A program made the translations under genes and the position numbers. Positions 31,346 through 42,233 of a DNA stretch of 64,000 bases are shown piece by piece. A model generated the notes under the pieces. It was not told the origin of the DNA and did not search any database. It saw only the letters and a program-made list of their open reading frames with translations. Each line of letters opens with the position of its first letter. Position 1 is the first letter of the stretch. Source of the DNA: Seminavis robusta (taxonomy: Eukaryota > Bacillariophyta > Bacillariophyceae > Naviculales > Naviculaceae); assembly GCA_903772945.1 (NCBI GenBank), contig CAICTM010000300.1, forward strand, positions 1 to 64,000, written 5' to 3'.

Positions 31346-33887
31346 ATGAAGATCTCTCTTTTTGCCGTTGCTGGCTTGGCCTCGCCCTTGATGATACAGC
31401 AAGCTGCTGCCAGTGGCAAAGCGACTTATTATGGTGGAAATGTGGGCGGGAATGCTTGTGGATTCAACAGCATGAACACCGGATCCTTTCCCTATGGATT
31501 CGGTGCTGCGATTGGTGGCAACAATTTCAACAATGGATATGGCTGCGGTGGCTGCTACAAAGTCACGTGCCTTGGCCCCTATGGCAATAACCCTTCCTGT
31601 CACTGTCACCCAGATCACCCAACTGTTACCGTATGGGCGTAAGTGTGTCGAGGATTCTACTGTTGTCGTTTGCCATTTATGCTGTACCGTATCGACTAAC
31701 GCCAGGACTCTCTCTCTCTCTCTCTCTCTTTCTGCCCATTCATCTGTCAGCAATGATCAATGCCCCGAATGCGCAGATGATCACATTGACTTGAACACAG
31801 AGGCTATGGAGTACATTGTTGGCGATGGGTAAGTGGATGCCTTGGCTTGAAAGGGTTTAAAATGCACAGGAGCTTTGGGTCTCACTCACATTGTCATTTG
31901 CTTCACTTTGTCTGTACGTCATAGATTGGCTGGCACATGTGGAGAGATTAGCATCGAGTTTGAGCAGGTCAATTGCGACTTCGACGGCGACATTGCGGTC
32001 CGATCCAAGTCTGGCACAAGTGCCTACTGGTATGGATTGCACGTGGACAATGTAGCTGGTTATGGAGCCATCAGCAGTGTTACCCTGGAGGAAGAAGGAA
32101 ACACTCACACCTGCGCCAAATCGGAAGGTCCTTCGTTCTGGAAGTGTAATTTGATTTTATTAATGTACCTGCAACGGTCCCTATGGATGTCACCTTGACA
32201 GATCAGGGAGGACGGAGTCTGACCTGCAATGGTTGCATTGACAACTTTAACGGCGGCACTTCCTATGGTTTTGGAGACAACTTTGGATCTGTATTTCCCA
32301 CTGGTGGCACTCCAACTGCGCCGTCGCCTACTGCTGCCGCGCCTACTGGCAGCAGTCCATCTGGTCCGTCGCCTACTGCTGCATCGCCTACTGCTGCATC
32401 GCCTACTGCTGCCTCGCCTACTGGCGGCAGTCCATCTGGTACAGATTGCTGGTAAGTCACTTTTCGCCCCTGCACAGTGAAGTTGTTGCGTCATTTTTTG
32501 GCATAATCTCATTTTGGTCCGCATATACCATTGTTTGTTTCTATAGTACCTGGAACGGACAGGATTGTGGTGGTAGTGCTTATTGTGATCATAGCAAGTC
32601 CAGATGCGAGTGTAATGGTGAATCCCATTGCGAAAGCGAATGCGGCGGCCAGTGGCTCGCAGATGTGGGGGATTTTGTGCTTGGCGATCACTGCTGGTAA
32701 GTACAACAATTTGAACGCTGCAAAAATAACGATTACTTTTCTCACCCATCTTGTGTTTAACGTACACTCCAAACAGCTCATGGGACACGGCATGCGGGCC
32801 TGACGATTACTGCAACACGCAACAATCCAATTGCGAAGTCGATTGCGGCGGAAATTGGATCGCAAATCCTGACTACGGCAACGGCGGATCCAACCCTGAC
32901 CCAACTCCAAGCCCCACCAAGGCACCGGTTCCTGACCCTACGCCAAGCCCCACCAAGGCACCGGTTCCTGACCCTACGCCAAGCCCCACCAAGGCACCGG
33001 TTCCGGCTCCCACACCCGCTGCAGGTGGCAGTGGATACTGCAACTACAATGGCTGCAATGGCGTTCACGAGGGAGGGGACTGGTGCAACGCTGAACAGTC
33101 CAGGTGCGAAGGAAACTGCAATGGTGTATGGTGCAGTGGTGGACCCAGCCCAGTCGCAAGCCCCACGGATGCACCAGTGTCATCACCGACACCTGCCCCA
33201 GTTCCCACCGCTGGTCTCATCCCTGGAAGCACCCATGGAGAGCTCACTATGTGGACAGGATCCGAGCCAGGTCCTCTAATGGGTGGAAGCTGTGAGTATG
33301 CAATGGCCGACTCTGTTTCGGTTGGAGACCACTGGTTGGATCCCTATGTGAAGCAAAAGATGTACTGTGCTGTGAGCGCTGATCTGTATGCCAATGGTGT
33401 CGGCTGCGGTAAATGCTACCGTTTGGTCTGGGATGGTTCCGAGCCTGGAACGGACCCTGGAACTCCCGGCAGTGCCGAAATCCAAGTTGTCGACTCTGGA
33501 GCAGGCGGTGATTGGCACTTTGATTGCTTCCTTGATGCCTTTAGTCAAATTGTTGGAGCTTCTACTGGAATCTTCCCAATTACCTACGACGAAGTCCCTT
33601 GCGATCCCAGCCCCGCCACAGCCGTCATCAAGGATGGATTTAACGCCTACTATGTCAAGGTTTTGATTGCTGGTGGAACCACTGGTGTCGCTGCTGTGGA
33701 CATCAAAATTGGTGGCGTCACGCACCCTATGTTCAAGGTCTCAGGTGCAACTTGGGCTGCAAACCTCGGTGGGTTGACAAACACCGACGTTGGATACTTC
33801 ATCACCTTTGCCGATGACACCACTGAAACGTTGACGGGCTGCCATGGCGGAAGCTGGCCCGTGGCTACCGGATCATACTGTACCTAG
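31346..33887 (+). CDS. Secreted protein with two expansin-like regions, Cys-rich modules and Pro-rich linkers
   Basis: Exons read 31346-31638, 31751-31828, 31925-32451, 32547-32696 and 32777-33887. A signal peptide ([22 protein letters not shown]) leads into an expansin/EG45-like six-stranded barrel ([43 protein letters not shown]) and a CBM63-like partner domain. Then come a Ser/Pro/Thr repeat linker (32320-32440), Cys-rich modules ([32 protein letters not shown], and a third [10 protein letters not shown]), and three 39-bp repeats encoding [12 protein letters not shown] (about 32895-33000). The second expansin-like region starts at [13 protein letters not shown] and has [30 protein letters not shown] and a C-terminal beta domain. 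Expansins loosen polysaccharide walls without hydrolysis. Exon 3 needs a frame change near 32140-32160 (see findings), so the gene may carry a sequence error or be damaged. Confidence 0.75.
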
Positions 33888-34544
33888 ATGGCTGAGTAAG
33901 AAAGGAAGCAAGCAAGCAAACAAAGAATGAGACAGTGATATCAACAATGCGCCAAAGAGAAGGGAAGCTCGGCCACTGTGTGGTCTGTTGGGCACGCCTT
34001 TTCACTTCAAAGAAACTACAAAATCATGCATACCACTCAAAAGTGCAATCATCATCCACAATACAAAAAACTAAGTTGCAATCATCATACATATATTACA
34101 AAAAAAAACTAAACTAAGTTAGACTTACTTTTCTTCATGTTGTATTACATGTATCTCAAAGACCTTCACTTTGCCGGTACCTTGGAAGCCAACTATTGTC
34201 CTCTCATGTTTGGTTTCGGCTTATGTAGCATTGTACCGGTATGTGTCACCCTCCATGGGGTGAGAACGAAGAGGTTAGATTGGGTTAGAGGGGACTATGG
34301 TGGGAATGAATTCACGCAAACAGGATGGTTGCACGGTGCAAGCACGGGCACCAGGCGGACAGCCAAGATCGAAAGTGATGGGATTATTACGGTAGGATTT
34401 GACGTTGTGTGCAAATCAGCGCTGCTGGCTAACAGTAGAGGCGCGAACTATTTCGCGCTTTTTCGAATGAAAGGTGAAGCTGAGGGGGATCATTGCTTCA
34501 GCCATTATTATCCTATCATCATCATTGTTTTAGATTTTGTCACC
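33888..34544. promoter_or_regulatory. MSH2 upstream region with an inverted pair of E2F-like sites
   Basis: GCGCGAA (34441-34447) and TTTCGCGC (34451-34458) form an inverted pair about 90 bp before the MSH2 start. TTTCGCGC fits the E2F/DP consensus TTTSSCGC. The reading frame is open in phase with MSH2 back to 34137, but the composition is not convincingly coding and the ATG at 34545 has a better context (caccATGg). Confidence 0.45.
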
Positions 34545-37440
34545 ATGGCCAGCTTCTTTACTCCTCGCAACAAGAGTTCCAATTCGTCTTCTTCCTCTTC
34601 CGCCAGAGTATCTCCAACTCCAGGCAGACAAAAGAAGACATCCTCTCTCAAGACATCCGCGGCAATTGTCGTCACTCCAGAGTGTGAGGTCGTAGTTTGG
34701 GCCAATAGTCCTCGGTCTCGTGAAACTGTGAAAGATCGATGGAGGAACACTTTGACCTACTATTCCTTTTGCGATGATAAGCGTTTCACCAACTTGGATT
34801 CTCTGCTGACCCAATTGGCGCCCTTATCGTTGTTGCACATTTGCAGTACGGAAAAAGCCACCATGGACAAGGCAACCACGCCAGCAGCGCGCAAAAAGGC
34901 CAAGCAAGTCCAGCAACTGCTACAAACTCTACAGCGGATGATTGATACTCGACCTGATTTGACAGGCGACGATGACGACGATGAGGACCAAGGCTTGTCA
35001 GCACCAGCACCAACCACTTTGGCCGAAGTGCACACCAAGTTTCCATCCGTGGACGCTGGCCGGATTGATGGCTGTATGAATCAGTTGCTCTTGCCGTCCA
35101 GTAAAATATCGTATCGCGGAAACGTCCAAGTCGCATCTCATCCCTGGATTCAAAAGGCACTGGGATTCTGGTTGCAAGCCGAAGGACTCTTGTCGGGAGG
35201 CATGCCGGATGACATGATGGACCGTTTTCATCTCCAGCAGGGAGCCATGAACAAACATTTGCTCTTGGATCGAACTGCCGCGGATTGTATTCACTTGTTA
35301 CCTCCTCCCAATGCCGGTGTGGCCACTCAAGTGGGAGGAAGACCCCACAACAATTCCTTGCTGGGTATTCTCAGTCAGCCGGCCAGGACCAAAATGGGCA
35401 AGCGACTCATTGAACAGTGGTTGCGACAGCCTCTGGTGGATCTCAAGGAGATTATGTATCGACAAGATTCTGTACACCATTTGGTGGAAAATGGAGTTGG
35501 AAGAGATCAGCTACGTGACGAAGGACTGCGCAATTTTGCGAGTATGGATATTGGCAAACTGGCACAAAATCTTGGGCTCTATGAGAAAGCGTCAACCGAA
35601 GACGATGCACCCAACAAAAATGACATGGCACCCGTGGTGGGGTCGACTCAAAAAGCCTTGCAGTCGCTCTACCAATTATATCTCCTCAAAGCCCAGAAAT
35701 TGCCCATGTTGCTAGAGTCTCTTGTCGCTGTGGTTTGCCCGGACGGCGAAGATCCAGCCAGCATTCCCAAAGACGCGGAAGAGCAGACCATGCTGCAATC
35801 AATCTTTGTAAATCTGCAGAAAGCATCCAACGAACTTTCCCGGTCCCAGGAGTTGGTCGAAGCTGTCTTGGATTTGGACATTGCTCCCAGGGAATACTTG
35901 ATCAAAGCAGCTTTCAAGGACGAGTTAGTAGACATCAAGACGGAGTTGGGCAATGTGGAGGCCAGCATTGAGAGCTGCCATGAAAGGATGAACGAATTAT
36001 GGGCCGAAACCATGGGTCTGAGCATGGATTCTCAGCATGTTCGGTTGGAAACGTCAGGAGACACGGAAACAACCAAGACGTACCAATTCCGCCTCCCCAA
36101 TGCCAATGATACCAAAGTCTTGCAAGATCAACTGAAAGACGAAGTCAAGGTCCATCGACTGCTCAAGAATGGAGTGTACTTCTCCACAACAGAGTTGGTG
36201 CAGTTATCTGACAAGAAAGGGAAATTGATTGCGGAATATGACCGGGCGCAGAAGGAGGTCGTCTTAGACGCCATGCATATTGCCTCGACCTATCAAGGGC
36301 CTTTGGAGCGCACCAATGAGCTCGTCGCGCAGTTGGATGCCCTCGTTAGTCTCGCTCATTGCGCAGCCTACAACCCCCATGGCTACTGCCGCCCTACCAT
36401 GACGGATGGGGAAGAAGAGGGCATGGGAATCAAATTAACCAAGGCTCGACACCCTTGCGTTGAAATGCAGGAGAATGTTGCAGAGTACATCCCCAACGAT
36501 ATCAATCTAGTCTTTGGAGAATCGAGCTTTCTGCTCTTGACAGGTTAGTAGTCCTCGTTGTGGTTGTGCGCACTCATCATGTGTTTCTGACATTTTGTTT
36601 TTGTTGTATTCGGCTGGCTTGCTCACAAAGGACCCAACATGGGAGGAAAAAGCACATACATCCGTGCACTGGGAGCCAGTAAGCGAGGAATTGTTTGCTT
36701 TACGATTGATAAACTTTGACGGGCGGTTGCTCACCTTGGCTTTTTGTGTTCATTATGCTTTACCGTTGCGTCCTTGAAACGAAGTTGTCACCATGGCTCA
36801 GATTGGCGCATACGTTCCCTGCGAAAGTGCCACCATCAACATTTGTCACCACTTGCTAGCCCGTGTGGGTGCAGGGGATCTTCAGGACCGTGGGATTTCT
36901 ACGTTCATGGCGGAAATGCTGGAGGCTTCATCCATTCTAAAGACTGCCACGAAACGTAGCCTGATCATTGTTGATGAGTTGGGCCGAGGGACGTCCACGT
37001 TTGACGGATACGGCTTGGCACGATCTATCAGCGAATACATTGTCCAACAGATTGGGTGCTTTTCCGTGTTTGCCACTCACTTCCACGAGCTCACACAGCT
37101 GGAAGAAACAGAAAAGTCTGTCAAGAACTACCATGTCACTGCTCAAAAGGGAGCACAAGGTTTGACTTTTATGTATGAAGTCCAACCAGGGCCTTGCTTG
37201 GAGAGTTTTGGTATTCACGTTGCGGAAATGGCTCGATTGCCGGCCCCAGTCATCGCCGAGGCCAAGAGAAAGGCCCTAGAGCTGGAAAACTTTGAGCAAA
37301 AGAAGAGACGCCTTGATGACGCTGCTGCTAACGGCAGGCAAGACTTTATGACTCGCTTCAAAAATCTTCCTCTCAAGTCTTTCAAAAGTGCAGAAGAGAA
37401 GATGGCAGCACTTCAGCAGTTGCTGGTTGAAGAGCAGTGA
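34545..37440 (+). CDS. MSH2: DNA mismatch repair protein MSH2
   Basis: Exons are 34545-36543, 36631-36678 and 36785-37440, GT-AG and in phase, giving 900 residues. The lever/clamp region has [32 protein letters not shown], split across known MutS motifs. The 48-nt second exon encodes the core of the Walker A loop ([13 protein letters not shown]), followed by [30 protein letters not shown] (Walker B and signature) and [12 protein letters not shown]. The tail lacks the extra domains of MSH4/5. The LMDLKEI-type motif and overall order favour MSH2 over MSH3/6. MSH2 pairs with MSH6 or MSH3 to recognise mismatches. The N-terminal 35 residues are Ser-rich and unconserved. The start was chosen for its context and because upstream codons look non-coding. 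Confidence 0.9.
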
Positions 37441-37632
37441 GCGTGCACTACAAGTGCGATATTCCAATCAAAATATGAGCTAGACTATAAAGTGATATCT
37501 ACTAGCTAATAAAGAACATAAAACAGCAGACAGTTGTGTGTGTGCATGCGGTAACTTTCAGTGTCTTCTCATGTAATTATTCCATGGCATTCGATTGTCG
37601 CTTAGAAAAGCTGCTTCGAGCTAGTAGACTAG

Positions 37633-39099
37633 TTAGTCAATAGTCGCTTCGTAGGTTGCCACATAGCCAAAGTGATCGCTTGGTAGCACAGGGACGACCT
37701 TTATGTTTCCATTGAATTGGTTTTCTTTCCGCCACTGCAACCCTTCGATAGGCTCTTTTCCAATCAATTCAATTCCTCGTTCGCGAACGTTCACGGTGGC
37801 ATCCCCCTTTTGTTGTTGCGTACGGAGCAAGATTCTGTCAAAGCGTCGACGAAGATATCCACCCATCATGGCACTTTCTTTGCAATCGTACGTGTAGCAC
37901 TGCGGTTCGTCCTTTTTCTTGACTTTTCCATTTTTGTCGGCTACTGCTCGTCGTCGCTTGTCCCTAACTGCAAACCAGGAATCCTTCCAGTCTGACTTTT
38001 GGAGGACAGACAACAATTTCGGATCATTGCCAGGATTTTTGGTAGCTTGCACTCGCTCATCATCCCAATTCAAATCCCCCGTGATGATTGCCACGGAGAG
38101 ATCCGGGAATCGGTTCTGATGATTGATACAGAAGCGTTCCAACTGAATGATTTGTTCCTTTCGTTGTGCCGCTCCATCAAAGGGTCTGCCATTGAGTCCC
38201 CCCACGAGGAATGATTCCAAGTGAGTCGTCGTAAAGAGAATTTGCTGATTGGAATGTGGCATTTGACAACGACAGTGCAGAAATCCACGCTGCATGATGG
38301 AGTTTTGGTAGGGTTGCCATCCCCCCGAAATGATGCGTAGTTTTCCTCCAAAAGGATCCTCCTTCTGCAAGACCGCCAATGCCACTCCATAGGCGTCATC
38401 CATGCCACCCAAATCCTGGACAAAGACCCGATATCCTTGTGCCTCTAGCAATGGTTTGAGAGTTGCCCATAGCGCGAGTGTGACTTCTTGGAATCCAATG
38501 AACCAAAGTGGATGCTGCGATGTATTTCGGGCAAAGAGTTCTTGTGCCAAAGCTCGCATGCGTTGCGGTTGACTGGGAGGACCGAACCATACATTGTAAG
38601 TAGCGACATTGAAGGAGAGTTTTGTCGGTCCATCAAATTTCGAGGATGCTTTACTAGCTGGTTTCACGGCAGATGATGACGTGTCTTGTTTGTTGTTGTC
38701 GTCATTGTAATCTTTGAGTTTCGCCGGTTTCTTCTTCTTGCTGTTTTGGTTGTCGTCATTGTTATTTGAAGAGGAGTCTCTTCGTGGTTTTTTGGTCACA
38801 GCCACAACTTCCACTACACTGTCATCATCATCATCATCACTGTCCAACAAGTCAATCACCGAAGATGGATTTCGTTTGCGTCCAGCACTGGCCATGGTGG
38901 TGGTGAAACCTGCCGTGTGTTTTGGCGCGAAAGGTTGTCGAAAATTGGTCGGACGAGCCACGCTGTGGAAGGCCGTTGCTTGGAGAGGCACGCTGAATGC
39001 CAAGGAAACCCACAAAGCTGTGCAAACCGATCGGTTACATGTACGTGACAGCAAGGATGGTATCACTACTAGCAGTCTCGAGGAGATCATACAACACAC
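37633..39099 (-). CDS. TDP2-like endonuclease/exonuclease/phosphatase-family phosphodiesterase
   Basis: One frame of 488 residues. From about residue 158 it shows the EEP fold in TDP2 order: ATYNVWFG, FIGFQEV, TTHLES, ITGDLNWDD, CYTYDCKESAMMGG, RRRFDRILLR, RGIELIG and LPSDHFGY. TDP2 removes 5'-tyrosyl adducts left by topoisomerase II. Residues 81-90 (VIDLLDSDDD) and 95-99 (VVEVV) look like SUMO-interacting motifs. The first 68 residues contain a hydrophobic stretch ending in ATAF|HSVARP, a plastid-type presequence, and an in-frame ATG at 38895 (MASAGRKRN) could give a shorter, basic, nuclear form. It is divergent from the next gene. The family is clear; specificity for tyrosyl-DNA is inferred. 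Confidence 0.82.
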   Translation of the reverse strand: MCCMISSRLLVVIPSLLSRTCNRSVCTALWVSLAFSVPLQATAFHSVARPTNFRQPFAPKHTAGFTTTMASAGRKRNPSSVIDLLDSDDDDDDSVVEVVAVTKKPRRDSSSNNNDDNQNSKKKKPAKLKDYNDDNNKQDTSSSAVKPASKASSKFDGPTKLSFNVATYNVWFGPPSQPQRMRALAQELFARNTSQHPLWFIGFQEVTLALWATLKPLLEAQGYRVFVQDLGGMDDAYGVALAVLQKEDPFGGKLRIISGGWQPYQNSIMQRGFLHCRCQMPHSNQQILFTTTHLESFLVGGLNGRPFDGAAQRKEQIIQLERFCINHQNRFPDLSVAIITGDLNWDDERVQATKNPGNDPKLLSVLQKSDWKDSWFAVRDKRRRAVADKNGKVKKKDEPQCYTYDCKESAMMGGYLRRRFDRILLRTQQQKGDATVNVRERGIELIGKEPIEGLQWRKENQFNGNIKVVPVLPSDHFGYVATYEATID

Positions 39100-39425
39100 A
39101 CCAAGTAAGTACTAGTAGATAGAAGTCGCAGCGGGTTGAACCAACAATGACAAAAAGAAGAAAAAAATGAGATGTCAAAAGACCACTGAACGAAGTTCGG
39201 ATCTTTTGACCACTGAACATCTTCAAAGCCGTTGTGAAATGCTGCTTGCGGGACTGTCTGGTAAGACTCCATCACGATTCCAGAAGCTGTGCCTCCATCC
39301 ACAACAAGACGACGACAACAAACACGAGCTAAGAAGCTTGCTTGTCAAAGGGTTCCGCTTCTTCCATTTGTCTATTGAGCTAACTGGCTAGAAGATAGAA
39401 ACTGACTGCATAATCAATTAAGAAG
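39100..39425. promoter_or_regulatory. Divergent promoter region
   Basis: This 326-bp gap lies between two outward-facing genes. GACCACTGAAC occurs twice (39181-39191 and 39208-39218). No known factor site was recognised. Confidence 0.35.
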
Positions 39426-41294
39426 ATGACGGCCCAAGTAGTCATGGAGTACCGAGAAGACGATCCCAGTTACTGGCGTCGCAAAGCGCTGCTGTCGGAA
39501 ATTGGAGACGATGGCCAAGGAACTTCCGGTGGTGGAATTTCCGTGAGTAGCTTCTTTCCCATTACACGGTACTACGAAGCTGCGGACAAAGTGTTGGCAG
39601 CCTTTGAAGATGCTGTCGGACGAGGCGACCTAGACAGTACTTTTGTCTATGGCAAACGCTTTTGTACCTTTTGCATTGAGAGCATTCCCAAGCACGATTA
39701 CTACCTCAGTGCCAAGTACAAGAATCTACGACACAAGTACACGCGAGATGCCGAGACGGTGCTCAAGCATTTGGACGAAGTCAAGGCCAAGATGAACGCA
39801 GAAGAACGCGTCAAGCACAAGAAACGCATGGAATTGGCGCGCCAGGAAGCCGCTCGCAGAGAAGCCGAACGAAAGCGCCAAGAAGCCATCCTGCGAGAAA
39901 AAGAAAGAGCCAAATACCAGGAACTCATGAAACGAGCCGAATTACAACGGCAAAACAACAACGCCAAGACTGCCACTAGTAGTAATGCTAATGGAGGAAA
40001 AGATGTCCAGGCATCTGCCATGAACAAATTGGAACTATTGATGAAACAAACCAGTGCTTCCAAAGTTGCAACTCCTCCTGATCCACAATCACAAAATCGA
40101 CCTTCGGGACGATACTTTTTGGCAGACACGGATGACGAAGAAACAGAACAACCGCCCGTCAATGGACAGAAAATCTGTATTGGAGCACCACTACCACCCC
40201 CCATGCCACCACCGCCAGCCTATGGAGATGCCAAGGCCCGGATCCCCAACGGATCGCTACCACCGGCTCTGTCTCCACCCTCAACGTCGCCATCAGCCGC
40301 CACCACCACGGAAACACCACCACCCTACGATTTTGCCATTAATACCCAACGACACAATCCATTTTTGGGACCTGCCACTGGCGCATCCTATGCCTTACCA
40401 CCACCTGTTCAACCATGGGAGAATAATAATAATAATGGACATGTGCGACCTCCCAGTTACAACGCTGTCAGTGGAACAAGTTCGTCATCTCCATCTCATC
40501 AGCTACCAGATCCACCCACCAAACGATACCCCACACAATCCCAACAGCCACCCAAGAGAAAGAAAAAAGTTTCCGTGCGACAGTTGCGGGAAACGGCAAG
40601 ACGACGATACGGGGATTTCGTACAGGATGGAATCATTGAAATTCGACCCATTGATACATACCAAGGACGATACAGTCAATCCACCAATGGTTGTACTGTC
40701 ATTAGTCCCTTGGTCGTAGCTCATCACTTGGCAACGTCCAATGGTGTACTCTTGCCAGATCGAGAAATCAAACATGTCATTGACAATGAATGTGGACCGC
40801 TTCTACGGGAGATTCGTGGAAAGTTGGGACTCGAAAATCACAGCCTCATTATCCCTTCGGACGTGCACGATCATTTGGTGGATAAAAACATTTTGAAGCA
40901 GGACCATTTCGTGGGTGCCACGGGAGGAAACATTATCAACGAAGAACACATTGGCGAATTCATCAAACTCTTCCAGGAAAAGAGAAAAGCTGGAGCGGCA
41001 TTGTTCTTTCGTGAACACGTGGTTAGCATCATCAAGATTCCCGTGGGCGGTGGAAGGGCGTATTACGATCTGGTGGATTCCATGCCCGGAACAAAGGATG
41101 CCCGCAACAATCCATGTGCCAGTCGCACACGCTGCAAGTCCGAGGAAGCATTGGATGTCCTGTTGAAGTGGTATGCCACCAAAAAGTTCACAGAATCCAA
41201 CTGTTCCTACATTGACAACAATGGCTGGAATGACATGATGGCCGATCTAGACCCCCGAGTCTTTCAAGGCTTTGTGTGGGGCAAAGACGAGTGA
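39426..41294 (+). CDS. USP8/AMSH-type N-terminal domain fused to a papain-like cysteine-protease-like domain
   Basis: A single frame of 622 residues. Residues about 39-125 form a helical domain like the USP8-dimerisation/MIT-type domain of USP8 and AMSH (YYEAADKVLAAFEDA, YGKRFCTFCIESIPKH). A charged coiled coil follows (125-175), then a Pro-rich region with three PPxY motifs (PPAY 263-266, PPPY 298-301, PPSY 342-345) that could bind WW domains of NEDD4-type ligases. The C-terminal region (about 380-622) has NGCTVISPLVVAHHL (C423), LFFREHVVSIIKI (H531) and AYYDLVDSMPG (D548/D551), a plausible Cys-His-Asp triad. It may be an endosomal deubiquitinase, but the catalytic assignment is inference and no exact peptidase family was recognised. 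Confidence 0.7.
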   Translation: MTAQVVMEYREDDPSYWRRKALLSEIGDDGQGTSGGGISVSSFFPITRYYEAADKVLAAFEDAVGRGDLDSTFVYGKRFCTFCIESIPKHDYYLSAKYKNLRHKYTRDAETVLKHLDEVKAKMNAEERVKHKKRMELARQEAARREAERKRQEAILREKERAKYQELMKRAELQRQNNNAKTATSSNANGGKDVQASAMNKLELLMKQTSASKVATPPDPQSQNRPSGRYFLADTDDEETEQPPVNGQKICIGAPLPPPMPPPPAYGDAKARIPNGSLPPALSPPSTSPSAATTTETPPPYDFAINTQRHNPFLGPATGASYALPPPVQPWENNNNNGHVRPPSYNAVSGTSSSSPSHQLPDPPTKRYPTQSQQPPKRKKKVSVRQLRETARRRYGDFVQDGIIEIRPIDTYQGRYSQSTNGCTVISPLVVAHHLATSNGVLLPDREIKHVIDNECGPLLREIRGKLGLENHSLIIPSDVHDHLVDKNILKQDHFVGATGGNIINEEHIGEFIKLFQEKRKAGAALFFREHVVSIIKIPVGGGRAYYDLVDSMPGTKDARNNPCASRTRCKSEEALDVLLKWYATKKFTESNCSYIDNNGWNDMMADLDPRVFQGFVWGKDE

Positions 41295-41399
41295 TGGCAA
41301 TGCGCCAACGACAACACACACAAACACACAAAATGTGACGTAGTACTAGAAAGTAATCAACACACTACTGTAGCTAGGTATAGTAGTCTTTGTCTCTGA

Positions 41400-42085
41400 A
41401 ATGTTAGTCTCAACCACATCCAGCTCACCTCAACTCGTCGAGAGATCAGTCTTCAAGTACCGGTAGTGTTCATGTTACTCTCAATCTTCTGTAGGCTCAA
41501 TATCCAATGGCCAACCTGCAGCAGCTTCCGACGCCGAGTTGTTACCATGTTTGAGCATCAATAGAACCGAACCAGCAAACTCGGCAAAGCGAGGAGACAC
41601 ATAGTGTGCCTGTGAGTCGACCTCACCGAGCTTGAGAGCATTGGCACTTTTGATACTACGCTGATGGGCATCCACGATCATCTTGAGTCGAGGCCAGAGG
41701 AGCTGATTGATCTTTTCATAGAATCCATCCAAGAAGTGAATAGTCCGATGTCTCGACATGCAACAATACTGGTGAACCACTTTGATCATGAGCAACAAAG
41801 CTAGCGCATCGTGACAGCCAAATAGATAATTCTCCAGTTGTTCCTGTAGATCTGAGAGGGTTGCTTCCCGAGAAGAGAGGACGGAAGGCAGCCCCCTTGA
41901 AGAATTGCTGACAAAAGACATTGGTTCGTGACGGCTTCAAGCAAATGCTCCATAATGGATCGGAAGAGTCGTTCGTGGCAATTTTGTTAGTCTCAACCAC
42001 AGCCCGCTATGAAACGCCCCCAACTTTTCGAGCGAGTAGTCTTGATGTAGTGTTCGATGTTACTCTCAATCTTCTGCAGGTCCAT
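41400..42085 (-). pseudogene. Partial duplicate of VPS52
   Basis: The minus strand from about 41921 to 41481 encodes LSDLQEQLENYLFGCHDALALLLMIKVVHQY and about 110 further residues, clearly copied from the VPS52 segment at about 43010-43440 but diverged. No start, N-terminal half or C-terminal third is present. A ~90-bp direct repeat flanks it: gttagtctcaaccac at 41404 and 41988, continuing to atgttactctcaatcttctg. It is a non-functional host-gene fragment. Confidence 0.85.
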
Positions 42086-42233
42086 GTACATCATCAAATT
42101 GTGCTCAATAGGCTCAATTCCCACTACAGAGAACACGTTGGCCTTTTCGTTTTCCGCGCGGAAGCCAAGTTGCAATGCTTATACTCTACCGGTACGGTGA
42201 ACGATGTCCTTTGTAAGCTAAACTAACACATTA

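Noticed and set aside
31708-31729. CT dinucleotide run as a functional element
   Set aside because: It lies inside intron 1 before the acceptor and is a simple microsatellite.
34137-34544. In-frame upstream extension of MSH2 (136 codons)
   Set aside because: The composition and lack of MutS similarity look like untranslated DNA, and the ATG at 34545 has a good context.
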